NCBI GenBank assembly: GCA_016794585.1
Contig: JAEUJM010000016.1
Location: 29,488 to 93,487, forward strand
Direction: 5' to 3'
Origin: Acidimicrobiales bacterium
Lineage (GTDB): Bacteria; Actinomycetota; Acidimicrobiia; Acidimicrobiales; DATDAH01
DNA length: 64,000 bases
The first letter of the stretch is position 1. Every line of letters begins with the position of its first letter. Positions 54,087 to 62,463 of this stretch are shown here, in pieces. The position numbers and the translations under genes were made by a program. The notes beneath the pieces were generated by a model. The model was not told where the DNA came from, did not search any database, and saw only the letters and a list, made by a program, of their open reading frames with translations.

Positions 54087-57000
54087 GTGAGCTCCCGGCC
54101 CGGTGACGCGCCCGACGGCGGGGCGCTCGCGGGGTTCTCCGAGCCGGTCCGGGCGTGGTTCTCCACGTCGTTCCCCGAGCCGACGGCCGCCCAGGCCCAG
54201 GGCTGGCCTGCCATCGCCTCCGGCGAGCACACGCTGATCCTGGCGCCCACCGGGTCGGGCAAGACGCTCGCCGCCTTCCTGGCCGGCATCGACAAGCTCA
54301 TGCGGGATCCCGTACCCGAGCGCGAGCGGCGCACCCGGGTGCTCTACCTGTCGCCGCTGCGGGCCCTCGCGGTCGACGTCGAGAAGAACCTGCGGGCGCC
54401 GCTCCAGGGCATCGCCCTCGCCGCCCAGCGCCTGGGCCACGACGTGCACGTCCCCACGGTGGGCATGCGCACTGGCGACACCGCGCCCGATGAGCGTCGT
54501 CAGCTCGTGCGCCACCCGCCCGACATCCTCATCACCACGCCCGAGTCGCTCTACCTGATGCTCACCTCCCAGGCGCGGGAGACGCTGCGCTCGGTCGAGT
54601 CGGTGATCATCGACGAGATCCACGCGCTGGCCCCCACCAAGCGGGGGGCGCACCTGGCCCTCTCCCTCGAGCGGTTGGAGGCCAACGCCGACCAGCCGTT
54701 CCAGCGCATCGGGCTGTCGGCCACCCAACGGCCGCTGGACGAGATCGCCCGGTTCCTCGGTGGACAGGTGGAGCCGATGCAGGGAGAGCTCCCGGCCGCC
54801 CGTCCCGTGACCATCGTGGACGCCGGGGTGCGCAAGGAGCTCGACATCGAGGTGGTGGTCCCGGTCGAGGACATGGGAGCGCTCGGCGAGGTCATCGAAG
54901 AGCCGGTCAGCGGGCCGGTGGCCGCCGGGCCGGTGCGGCGCAGCATCTGGCCGGCGATGCACCCCCGCCTGCTCGAGCTGATCCAAGAGCACCGCTCCAC
55001 CATCGTGTTCGTCAACAGCCGCCGCCTCGCCGAGCGCCTCGCCATCCGGCTCAACGAGCTGGCCGTCGACGGCGAGAACCGGGCGGCCGAGGCGGTTGGC
55101 ACCCCACCCGACCTCCGGGGGACGTTGCGGAGCGGAGCGGGGCAGCGCCATGGACTCGGGTCAGATGCCGAAGGCGTCCCGACGGAGGAGGGACATGGCA
55201 AACAGGCCGAGCTGGTGCTCGCCCACCACGGCTCGCTGAGCCGGGAGCGCCGTCTCCAGATCGAGGACCGCCTCAAGAGTGGTGACCTCAAGGGCCTGGT
55301 CGCCACCAGCTCGCTCGAGTTGGGCATCGACATGGGTGCGGTCGACCTCGTCGTGCAGGTCGAGTCGCCCGGGGCGGTGAGTCGGGGCCTCCAGCGCATC
55401 GGCCGGGCCGGTCACCAGGTGGGCGAGCCGAGCCGGGGCCGCTTCTTCCCGAAGCACCGCAGCGACCTCGTCGAGGCCGCAGTGGTGGTCGAGCGCATGC
55501 ACGACGGCCTCATCGAGCACACCCGCTACGTGCGCAACCCGCTCGACGTGCTCGCCCAGCAGATCGTGGCCATGTGCGCCCTCGACGACTGGCCCGTAGC
55601 CGAGCTGGCCGCCCTGGTCCGTCGCTGCGCGAACTTCGCCGAGCTCTCCGACGACGTGCTGGCCAACGTGTTGGACCTGCTGGCCGGCCGCTACCCGTCC
55701 GAGGAGTTCGCCGAGCTGCGCCCCCGCCTCGTGTGGGACCGCACCGACGACACCCTCCGGGGCCGGGCCGGCGCCCAGCGCCTCGCCGTCACCTCGGGCG
55801 GCACCATTCCCGACCGGGGCCTCTACGGCGTGTTCCTCCCCGACGGCACCCGGGTCGGCGAGCTCGACGAGGAGATGGTCTACGAGAGCCGTCCCGGCGA
55901 GACCTTCCTGCTCGGCGCGTCCACCTGGCGCATCGAGGACATCACCCACGAGCGGGTGGTGGTGTCGCCCGCCCCCGGCCAACCCGGGAAGATGCCCTTC
56001 TGGCACGGCGACGGCCCCGGCCGGCCCCTCGAGCTCGGGCGGGCGCTCGGCCAGTTCGTCCGTGAGGTGCGCGCCGACGACGACCCGATGGCCCGCCTGC
56101 GCGAGCGCAACGGACTCGACGAGTGGGCCGCCTCGAACCTCGTCGGCTACCTCGACGAGCAGGCCGAGGCCACCGGCGCGGTACCCGACGACCGCACCAT
56201 CGTGGTCGAGCGCTTCCGCGACGAGATCGGCGACTGGCGGGTCTGCGTCCTGTCGCCCTTCGGCGCCCAGGTGCACGCGCCCTGGGCCATGGCCCTCCAG
56301 CACCGCCTCGGCGAGCAATGGGGTGTCGACGTCGAGCTGATGTGGAGCGACGACGGCATCGTGCTGCGCCTGCCTGAGGCCGTCGACGAGCTGCCCCTCG
56401 ACGAGCTGGCCATCGACCCCGAGGTGATCGACGAGCTCATCGTGTCGCAGCTGCCCAACACCGCGATGTTCGCCTCACGGTTTCGCGAGTGCGCCGGCCG
56501 CGCCCTGTTGCTTCCTCGCCGCCGCCCCGACCAGCGCACCCCGCTCTGGCAGCAGCGCCAGCGCTCGGCCGACCTGCTCCGGGTGGCGTCGCACCACCCC
56601 ACCTTCCCGATCCTGCTCGAGGCCACCCGTGAGTGCGTCAACGACGTGTTCGACGTGCCCGCGCTGCGCGAGGTCCTCACCGACCTGCGCTCGCGCCGGG
56701 TGCGCCTCGTCCCGGTCGAGACCCGCCAGGCCTCGCCCTTCGCCCAGTCGCTGCTGTTCGGCTGGATCGCCATCTACATGTACGAGGGCGACGCGCCCGC
56801 CGCCGAGCGCCGGGCGGCGGCGCTGGCCCTCGACCGCGACCTGCTGCGCGACCTGCTCGGCGCGGAGGAGCTGCGCGACCTCATCGACCCCGCGGTGTTG
56901 GCCGACCTCGAGCTCGAGCTGCAGCGCCTGGTCGACGGGCGCCGGGCACGAGACGCCGACGAGGTGCACGACCTGCTCCGCCTGCTCGGCCCCCTCAGCC

Positions 57001-58724
57001 GCGACGACCTCGATCTGCGCACCGACGGCGACGCCGGGCCCATGGTCGACGCGCTGCTCGACGAGCGCCGGGCCTACGTCGCGTCGATCGCCGGCGACGA
57101 GCGGATCGCTGCGTCCGAGGACGCCGGCCGCCTGCGCGACGCCCTCGGTGTGTCCGTTCCCATGGGACTCCCCCTCGCCTTCACCGACCCGGTCGACGCG
57201 CCGCTCGCCGACCTCGTGGTGCGCTACGCCCGCACCCACGGGCCTTTCCTCGCCGGCCAGGTGGCGGCGTGGCTGGGGGTGGCCGTCGACCCCGTGCGGG
57301 TGGTGCTCGAGGGCCTCGAACGCCAGGGCCGCGTCACCCGGGGCGAGTTCCGCCCCGACGGCGTCGAGCGCGAGTGGTGCGACGTCGACGTCCTGCGCCA
57401 ACTGCGCCGCCGCTGCCTGGCGGTGTTGCGCAAGGAGGTCGAGCCCGTCGACAGCACCACCCTCGCCCGCTTCCTGCCCGAGTGGCAGGGCGTGGGGAGG
57501 CCGCGCCGGGGCGTCGACGCGCTGGCCGAGGTCGTCGGCCTGCTCCAAGGGGCGCCGCTGCCGGCGTCGGTGCTCGAGGCCGACATCCTCCCCGCTCGCA
57601 TGGCCGCTTACTCGCCCGCCGACCTCGACGCTCTCGCCACCGCGGGCGAGGTCGTGTGGGTCGGCGCCGGGCCGCTCGGCACCACCGACGGCCGGGTGCG
57701 CCTGCTGTTCCGGGACCAGGTCGGCCTGCTCCTGCCGCCCACCACGGACGAGCCGCCGGCCGACCCCCACCACGAGGCGTTGCGCGCCCACCTCGAGGCA
57801 CGCGGCGCCTCGTTCTGGCCCGAGCTGGTGGCCGCAGCCCAGGAGGCGAACCTCGCCTACGACGACGCCACCGTGCTCGATGCCCTGTGGGACCTCGTCT
57901 GGGCGGGCGAGGTCACCAACGACTCGTTCGCCCCGCTGCGGGCCCTCGCGGGGGCGAAGCGGGGCAAGGGGCCCAAGGCGGGATCGGCGGGCGCTCGACG
58001 CCGGCCGCGCCCCGGGCGCCTCACCCGGATCGGCCCGCCCGAGGCGGCGGGCCGTTGGTCGCTGGTCGCGCCTTTGCTCCTGCCCCCGGCCACTCCCACC
58101 GAGGCGGCCCACGCCCGGGCCCAGCAGCTGTTGCACCGCTACGGCGTGCTCACCCGCGAGGCGGCGCTGGGGGAGGGGGCCGAGGGTGGCTTCGCCGGCG
58201 TGTACCCGGTGCTCAAGGCCCTCGAAGAGCGGGGCCACGTCCGCCGGGGCTACTTCGTCGAAGGTCTCGGCGCCGCCCAGTTCGCCCTGCCCGGCGCCGT
58301 CGACCGCCTCCGCGCCGTGCGCTCGTCGCTCGAGCAGGGCCACGAGCTCCACCCCGTCGAGGCGACGGCGCTGGTCCTGGCCGCGACCGACCCGGCCCAG
58401 CCTTACGGCGCCTCCCTGCCCTGGCCCGACTCCGCCGGGCGACCGTCGCGATCGGCGGGCGCCTTCGTCGTGCTCGTCGACGGCGAGCCCGCGGTGTTCC
58501 TCGAGCGGGGTGGGCGCAGCCTCGTGGTCTTCCCCGCCGGGCGGGGCGACGCCCCCGGACCGTGGGCCGAGGCACTCACCCGCCTCGTCAAGGACGGGCG
58601 CCTGCGCTCGCTCGAGATCGCCAAGGTCGACGGCGCCGCCGCGGCCGAGGACCCCTTCGTGGCCGACGCCCTGCGGGCGGCCGGCTTCGCCGACGGTTAC
58701 CGCGGCCTCGTGTTCCGTGCCTGA
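54087..58724 (+). CDS. lhr: Lhr-family ATP-dependent DNA helicase
   Basis: A 1545-residue superfamily 2 helicase for DNA repair/recombination. Motif I APTGSGKTLAAF (about 52-63), DEIH in VIIDEIHAL, SAT in GLSATQRPL, VATSSLELGIDMGAVD, QRIGRAGHQVGEPSRG (motif VI), then the long Lhr C-terminal domain (to about 1545), which is the family norm. Residues about 333-370 are an unusual in-frame linker (GTPPDLRGTLRSGAGQRHGL...), 55100-55200, containing GCGGAGCGGAGCGGGGC like the junction repeats. GTG 54087 lies 6 nt behind TAGCCT. A Nei-type glycosylase follows, supporting repair function. Confidence 0.95.
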   Translation: MSSRPGDAPDGGALAGFSEPVRAWFSTSFPEPTAAQAQGWPAIASGEHTLILAPTGSGKTLAAFLAGIDKLMRDPVPERERRTRVLYLSPLRALAVDVEKNLRAPLQGIALAAQRLGHDVHVPTVGMRTGDTAPDERRQLVRHPPDILITTPESLYLMLTSQARETLRSVESVIIDEIHALAPTKRGAHLALSLERLEANADQPFQRIGLSATQRPLDEIARFLGGQVEPMQGELPAARPVTIVDAGVRKELDIEVVVPVEDMGALGEVIEEPVSGPVAAGPVRRSIWPAMHPRLLELIQEHRSTIVFVNSRRLAERLAIRLNELAVDGENRAAEAVGTPPDLRGTLRSGAGQRHGLGSDAEGVPTEEGHGKQAELVLAHHGSLSRERRLQIEDRLKSGDLKGLVATSSLELGIDMGAVDLVVQVESPGAVSRGLQRIGRAGHQVGEPSRGRFFPKHRSDLVEAAVVVERMHDGLIEHTRYVRNPLDVLAQQIVAMCALDDWPVAELAALVRRCANFAELSDDVLANVLDLLAGRYPSEEFAELRPRLVWDRTDDTLRGRAGAQRLAVTSGGTIPDRGLYGVFLPDGTRVGELDEEMVYESRPGETFLLGASTWRIEDITHERVVVSPAPGQPGKMPFWHGDGPGRPLELGRALGQFVREVRADDDPMARLRERNGLDEWAASNLVGYLDEQAEATGAVPDDRTIVVERFRDEIGDWRVCVLSPFGAQVHAPWAMALQHRLGEQWGVDVELMWSDDGIVLRLPEAVDELPLDELAIDPEVIDELIVSQLPNTAMFASRFRECAGRALLLPRRRPDQRTPLWQQRQRSADLLRVASHHPTFPILLEATRECVNDVFDVPALREVLTDLRSRRVRLVPVETRQASPFAQSLLFGWIAIYMYEGDAPAAERRAAALALDRDLLRDLLGAEELRDLIDPAVLADLELELQRLVDGRRARDADEVHDLLRLLGPLSRDDLDLRTDGDAGPMVDALLDERRAYVASIAGDERIAASEDAGRLRDALGVSVPMGLPLAFTDPVDAPLADLVVRYARTHGPFLAGQVAAWLGVAVDPVRVVLEGLERQGRVTRGEFRPDGVEREWCDVDVLRQLRRRCLAVLRKEVEPVDSTTLARFLPEWQGVGRPRRGVDALAEVVGLLQGAPLPASVLEADILPARMAAYSPADLDALATAGEVVWVGAGPLGTTDGRVRLLFRDQVGLLLPPTTDEPPADPHHEALRAHLEARGASFWPELVAAAQEANLAYDDATVLDALWDLVWAGEVTNDSFAPLRALAGAKRGKGPKAGSAGARRRPRPGRLTRIGPPEAAGRWSLVAPLLLPPATPTEAAHARAQQLLHRYGVLTREAALGEGAEGGFAGVYPVLKALEERGHVRRGYFVEGLGAAQFALPGAVDRLRAVRSSLEQGHELHPVEATALVLAATDPAQPYGASLPWPDSAGRPSRSAGAFVVLVDGEPAVFLERGGRSLVVFPAGRGDAPGPWAEALTRLVKDGRLRSLEIAKVDGAAAAEDPFVADALRAAGFADGYRGLVFRA

Positions 58725-58833
58725 GCCACGACGGGCCCGCGCCCGTGACGAGAGGGACGGGGGCCCGGACGTGGACGAGCGCGGACCGGGTGATCCGTCC
58801 CCGACCGACACGGTGGGTGCGTGCCGTGCCTGA
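58717..58833 (+). repeat. Junction duplication with 38-codon mini-ORF between lhr and nei
   Basis: CCGTGCCTGAG occurs at 58715-58725 (end of lhr) and 58824-58834 (start of nei). GTG 58717 opens a 38-residue frame (MPEPRRARARDERDGG at its start) that begins MPE like Nei and ends CRA like Lhr (FRA). It overlaps both neighbours by the same 8 nt, GTGCCTGA. Spacing of the copies is 109 bp. Confidence 0.78.
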
Positions 58834-59683
58834 GGGCGACACCCTCCACCGCAGCGCCAACCGGCTGCGCCCCGCGCTCGAAGGGCGGCGCCTCGAGCGC
58901 TTCGAAGCTCCTCGGCTCACTGGTGGCGTGCGGCCCACCGTGGGCGCCACCATCGAGCGGGTCGAGGCGGTGGGCAAGCACCTCCTCCTCACCTTCGACG
59001 ACGGCGTCGTGCTCCGCACCCACCTGCGCATGAGCGGCAGCTGGCACCTCTACCGGGTCGGCGAGCGCTGGCGGAAGGCGCCGCACCTGGCCCGGGCGGT
59101 GGTGGGCACCGACGAGTGGGTGGCCGTGTGCTTCTCGGCGCCGGTGGTCGAGGCCTTCCGGGCCCCGCCGGAGGGGGCGGCCCTGCCGGCCGACCACCCT
59201 CTGGCTCACCTCGGACCGGACCTGTGCCTCCCCGACGTCGACCTCGATGCCACCACCGAGCGCTTCGCTCTCGTGGCCGAGCCCGACGAGGAGATCAAGG
59301 TGGCCCTGCTCGACCAGCGCATCGCTGCTGGCATCGGCAACGTCTACGCCAGCGAGGTGTGCTTCGCCTGCGGGGTCGACCCGTTCACCCCCGTGGCGGC
59401 ACTGGACGTCCCCGCCCGCCGGCGCCTGTTGGCCACCGCCTCCACCCTGCTCCGGGCCAACCTCGGCAGCGGGCCGCGCACCACCGTGGCCGGCGGGCCG
59501 GGCAGCCTCGCCGTCTACGGAAGGCGTGGGCAGCCGTGCCGCCGTTGCGGTACACCGGTGCGCATGCACCTCCAGGGTGAACAGGCCCGCTCGACCTACT
59601 GGTGCCCGTCGTGCCAGGCCCCGGTGGCCGCGACGAGAGCGCCCGATGCCGACGGTGCGACGGCGACGTCGGAGCCGAGATGA
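58826..59683 (+). CDS. nei: Endonuclease VIII/Fpg-family DNA glycosylase
   Basis: A 285-residue base-excision repair enzyme. The essential start MPEGDTL places Pro2 (Schiff-base nucleophile) and Glu3 correctly and so decides the GTG 58826 start. THLRMSGSW, GIGNVYASEVCF and the C-terminal zinc finger CRRCGTP...YWCPSCQ are all present. Removes oxidised pyrimidines and nicks the AP site. Lies between lhr and ndh; overlaps ndh by ATGA at 59680. Confidence 0.94.
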   Translation: MPEGDTLHRSANRLRPALEGRRLERFEAPRLTGGVRPTVGATIERVEAVGKHLLLTFDDGVVLRTHLRMSGSWHLYRVGERWRKAPHLARAVVGTDEWVAVCFSAPVVEAFRAPPEGAALPADHPLAHLGPDLCLPDVDLDATTERFALVAEPDEEIKVALLDQRIAAGIGNVYASEVCFACGVDPFTPVAALDVPARRRLLATASTLLRANLGSGPRTTVAGGPGSLAVYGRRGQPCRRCGTPVRMHLQGEQARSTYWCPSCQAPVAATRAPDADGATATSEPR

Positions 59684-60990
59684 GCACCCCTCGTCCTCAG
59701 GTGGTCATCGTCGGGGCCGGATTCGGGGGTCTCGCGTGCGCCCGCGAGCTCGCCGATGCGCCGGTCGACGTCACCATCGTGGACCGCCACAACTTCCACA
59801 CGTTCCTGCCGCTGCTGTACCAGGTGGCCACCGCCGGATTGAACCCCGCCGACGTGGCCTATCCGGTGCGGGGCATCTTCCAGCAACAACAGAACGTGTC
59901 GTTCCGCCACGCCGAAGTGGCCGGGCTCGACTGGCGTCAGCGCCACGTCGTCTTCGCCGACGGCACCGACCTGGCCTTCGACCACCTCGTCGTCGCCGCA
60001 GGCTCGGCCACCAACTTCTTCGGGGTGATCGGCGCCGAGGACCATGCCTTCCCGCTCTACTCGCTGGCCGAGGCCGCGAAGCTCCGCAACCACGTGCTCG
60101 AGTGCTTCGAGTCCGCCGACCGCAATCCGCACCTCATCGACGACGGTGCCCTGACCTTCGTGGTGGTGGGCGGCGGCCCGACCGGCGTCGAGGTGGCCGG
60201 CGCCCTCAGCGAGCTCATCAGCCACGTCCTCAGCAAGGACTTCCAACGCCTCGCCGTCGCCCGTGCCCGGGTGCTGCTCGTCGAGCGGGAGGATCGCCTG
60301 CTCCCGCCCTTCCACCCGAAGTCGCAGTACTACTCCCGCCAGACGCTCGTGTCGCGGGGCGTGGAGGTGCGCTTGGGCGAGTCGGTCGAGCGCATCGCCG
60401 CGACCAGGGTCCACCTCGGCTCCGGTGAGGTGGTGCCCGCGCACACGCTCGTCTGGGCAGCGGGCATCCAAGCGAATCCGCTCGCCACCGCCCTCGGGGT
60501 CGAGCAGGCTCGTGGCGGGCGCATCGTCGTCGGCCCCGACCTGATGGTGCAGGGCCACCAGAAGGTGTTCGCCATCGGCGACGTCGCCCACATCGAGAGC
60601 GGCCGGCTCCGCACCCAGGTGCTTCCGCAGCTGGCGCCGGTGGCGGTGCAGTCGGGCCACCACGTCGCCCGTCAGATCAAGCGCATCGAGGCCGGTCGCT
60701 CGACCCGCCCGTTCCACTACCTGGACAAGGGGACGATGGCCACGGTCGGTAGGCGGGCGGCGGTGGCTGAGCTCCCGTTGCGCATCCGCCTCCACGGCTC
60801 TCCGGCCTGGGTGGCGTGGCTGGCGCTGCACCTTCTGACCCTCGTGGGTTTCCGCAACCGGGTGTCGGTGTTCCTCAACTGGGCCTGGAGCTACCTCACC
60901 TGGGACCGCGGCCCCCGACTGATCTTCAGCCCCCTCCCCGACGAGGACGCTTCGCTGGTGCCGCGGTCGGTCGAGGACGAACTCGGATGA
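59680..60990 (+). CDS. ndh: Type II NADH dehydrogenase (NDH-2)
   Basis: A 436-residue FAD flavoprotein that passes electrons from NADH to quinone without proton pumping. FAD Rossmann VVIVGAGFGGLACAREL (about 8-24), NADH Rossmann FVVVGGGPTGVEVAGAL (about 163-179), VFAIGDVAHIE (FAD). The C-terminal VAWLALHLLTLVGFRNRV can attach it to the membrane. ATG 59680 overlaps the nei stop; overlaps DUF3052 by ATGA. Confidence 0.93.
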   Translation: MSTPRPQVVIVGAGFGGLACARELADAPVDVTIVDRHNFHTFLPLLYQVATAGLNPADVAYPVRGIFQQQQNVSFRHAEVAGLDWRQRHVVFADGTDLAFDHLVVAAGSATNFFGVIGAEDHAFPLYSLAEAAKLRNHVLECFESADRNPHLIDDGALTFVVVGGGPTGVEVAGALSELISHVLSKDFQRLAVARARVLLVEREDRLLPPFHPKSQYYSRQTLVSRGVEVRLGESVERIAATRVHLGSGEVVPAHTLVWAAGIQANPLATALGVEQARGGRIVVGPDLMVQGHQKVFAIGDVAHIESGRLRTQVLPQLAPVAVQSGHHVARQIKRIEAGRSTRPFHYLDKGTMATVGRRAAVAELPLRIRLHGSPAWVAWLALHLLTLVGFRNRVSVFLNWAWSYLTWDRGPRLIFSPLPDEDASLVPRSVEDELG

Positions 60991-61424
60991 CGGCGGCGAC
61001 GGCCGGCTACTCGGGGACGCCGCTGGTCAAGAAGCTCGGCATCAAGGGCGGGCACGCGGTGGCACTGCTCGGCGCACCCGACGGCTTCGAGGCCACCCTC
61101 GAGCCGGTCCCCGAAGGGGTCACCTTCCGCCGCCGTGCCCAGGGCACCAACGACGTGGTGGTGGCGTTCTTCACCGAGTGGTCGGCCTTCGAAGGCCGGC
61201 TCGAGACGATCCTCCGCTCGATGGACGTCGACGGCGGCCTGTGGGTGGCGTGGCCGAAGAAGGCCTCAAAGGTCCCCACCGACATCACCGAGGACACCGT
61301 CCGCGAGGTCTGCCTGCCCCTCGGCCTGGTCGACAACAAGGTGTGCGCCATCGACGACGTCTGGTCCGGCCTCCGCGTCGTCTGGCGCAAGGAGCTCCGG
61401 GCCGCCAAGTGGGCGGGGGCGTAG
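60987..61424 (+). CDS. DUF3052 family protein
   Basis: A 145-residue actinobacterial protein of unknown function: YSGTPLVKKLGIKGGHAVAL, GGLWVAWPKKASKVPTDIT and VCAIDDVWSGLRVVWRKEL match DUF3052. No catalytic motif. ATG 60987 overlaps the ndh stop. Confidence 0.88.
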   Translation: MTAATAGYSGTPLVKKLGIKGGHAVALLGAPDGFEATLEPVPEGVTFRRRAQGTNDVVVAFFTEWSAFEGRLETILRSMDVDGGLWVAWPKKASKVPTDITEDTVREVCLPLGLVDNKVCAIDDVWSGLRVVWRKELRAAKWAGA

Positions 61425-61431
61425 GTCACGG

Positions 61432-61728
61432 ATGGCCGCCCGCTCCTACCCTGACGGTGTGGCCGGGTCTCCGTCGTGGACGTCAGACACGCATCCTGAC
61501 CTGCGTCCGCTGGTCGTCGATCGGTGGCGAGCGATGACGGCCACCGAGCGGGCGGAGCTCGTCGATCGACTCTCGGCCGACACCTGCGCGCTCGCGTTGG
61601 CGGGCATTCGGGCTCGTCATCCCGACGCCACGCCAGAGGAGGAGCAGATGTACCTGAGGGTGGTGCTCCACGGTCCCGAGGTCGCCCGCGAGGCGTTCGG
61701 CTGGGACGCCACCGAACGCGGCCGCTGA
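61432..61728 (+). CDS. Small helical partner of the nucleotidyltransferase
   Basis: A 98-residue protein with LRPLVVDRWRAMTATERAEL and IRARHPDATPEEEQMYL, a pattern often encoded just before AbiEii-like nucleotidyltransferases. ATG 61432 is 8 bp after DUF3052. Only 4 bp separate it from the nucleotidyltransferase. It may be the regulatory or neutralising partner; the family has no settled function. Confidence 0.7.
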   Translation: MAARSYPDGVAGSPSWTSDTHPDLRPLVVDRWRAMTATERAELVDRLSADTCALALAGIRARHPDATPEEEQMYLRVVLHGPEVAREAFGWDATERGR

Positions 61729-61732
61729 CCTC

Positions 61733-62308
61733 GTGCCTGACTCCGCCATCGAGGTCGTCCTACGTACGGTGGACATCCTCGACCGACTGCAGATTCCCTA
61801 CGTCGTGGGCGGATCGCTGGCCAGCTCTCTCGTCGGCGAGGCACGGTCGACCGCCGACGTAGACCTGGCGGTGATCCTGAGATCACACGATGTGGCGGGG
61901 CTCGTCGAGGCGGTGAGCGACTCGTTCTTCGTGAGCCAGGCGCACGTCGACGAGGCCGTCAACGACTGCAGTTCCTTCAACCTGATCGATTTGCGCTCGC
62001 CCTACAAGGTCGACGTGTTCGTGCTCGGTGACGACCTGTTGGACCGTCGGCAGATCGCGCGTCGCCAACAGGTCCGAGTCGCCGGTCGCCAGGTCTGGAT
62101 CACCTCGCTCGAGGATCAGGTCCTGCGCAAGCTGACCTGGTTTCACCTCGGCGGCGAGGTCTCCGAGCGGCAGTGGCGCGACGTCGTGAGCATCCTCGCC
62201 ATCCAGGGTGACCGTGTCGACTCCGATGATCTGGACGAGACGGCGGCGTTGCTCGGACTCAGCGATCTGCTCGAGCGGGCTCGTGACGATGCCACTCGGT
62301 GGCCCTGA
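61733..62308 (+). CDS. Nucleotidyltransferase (AbiEii/MNT-like)
   Basis: A 191-residue protein with the nucleotidyltransferase signature GGSLASSLVG (about 22-31) and the metal Asp pair in STADVDLAV. KVDVFVLGDD carries the third Asp. LEDQVLRKLTWF follows in the helical part. Start GTG 61733. The pair could be a type-IV-like toxin module or a housekeeping regulatory pair; context (next to an IS) fits an accessory role. Confidence 0.8.
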   Translation: MPDSAIEVVLRTVDILDRLQIPYVVGGSLASSLVGEARSTADVDLAVILRSHDVAGLVEAVSDSFFVSQAHVDEAVNDCSSFNLIDLRSPYKVDVFVLGDDLLDRRQIARRQQVRVAGRQVWITSLEDQVLRKLTWFHLGGEVSERQWRDVVSILAIQGDRVDSDDLDETAALLGLSDLLERARDDATRWP

Positions 62309-62407
62309 AGTCATGTCCCGGAGTCCGACGCGCGGGCGCGCCGTCTGTCGGCCCCGTCGTCGCCGCCGGCCATCCCCTGCGTTCCGGTCACGAGTTGGCA
62401 ACGTGGG

Positions 62408-62424
62408 GAGGCTGTCTCGTTAGG
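62408..62424 (+). repeat. Left inverted repeat of the IS
   Basis: GAGGCTGTCTCGTTAGG, matching the right end with two mismatches at positions 9-10. Confidence 0.8.
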
Positions 62425-62463
62425 CCGCTGTGGTGGTGGGGGCGCGGGCAGTGCCCTGGCGGG

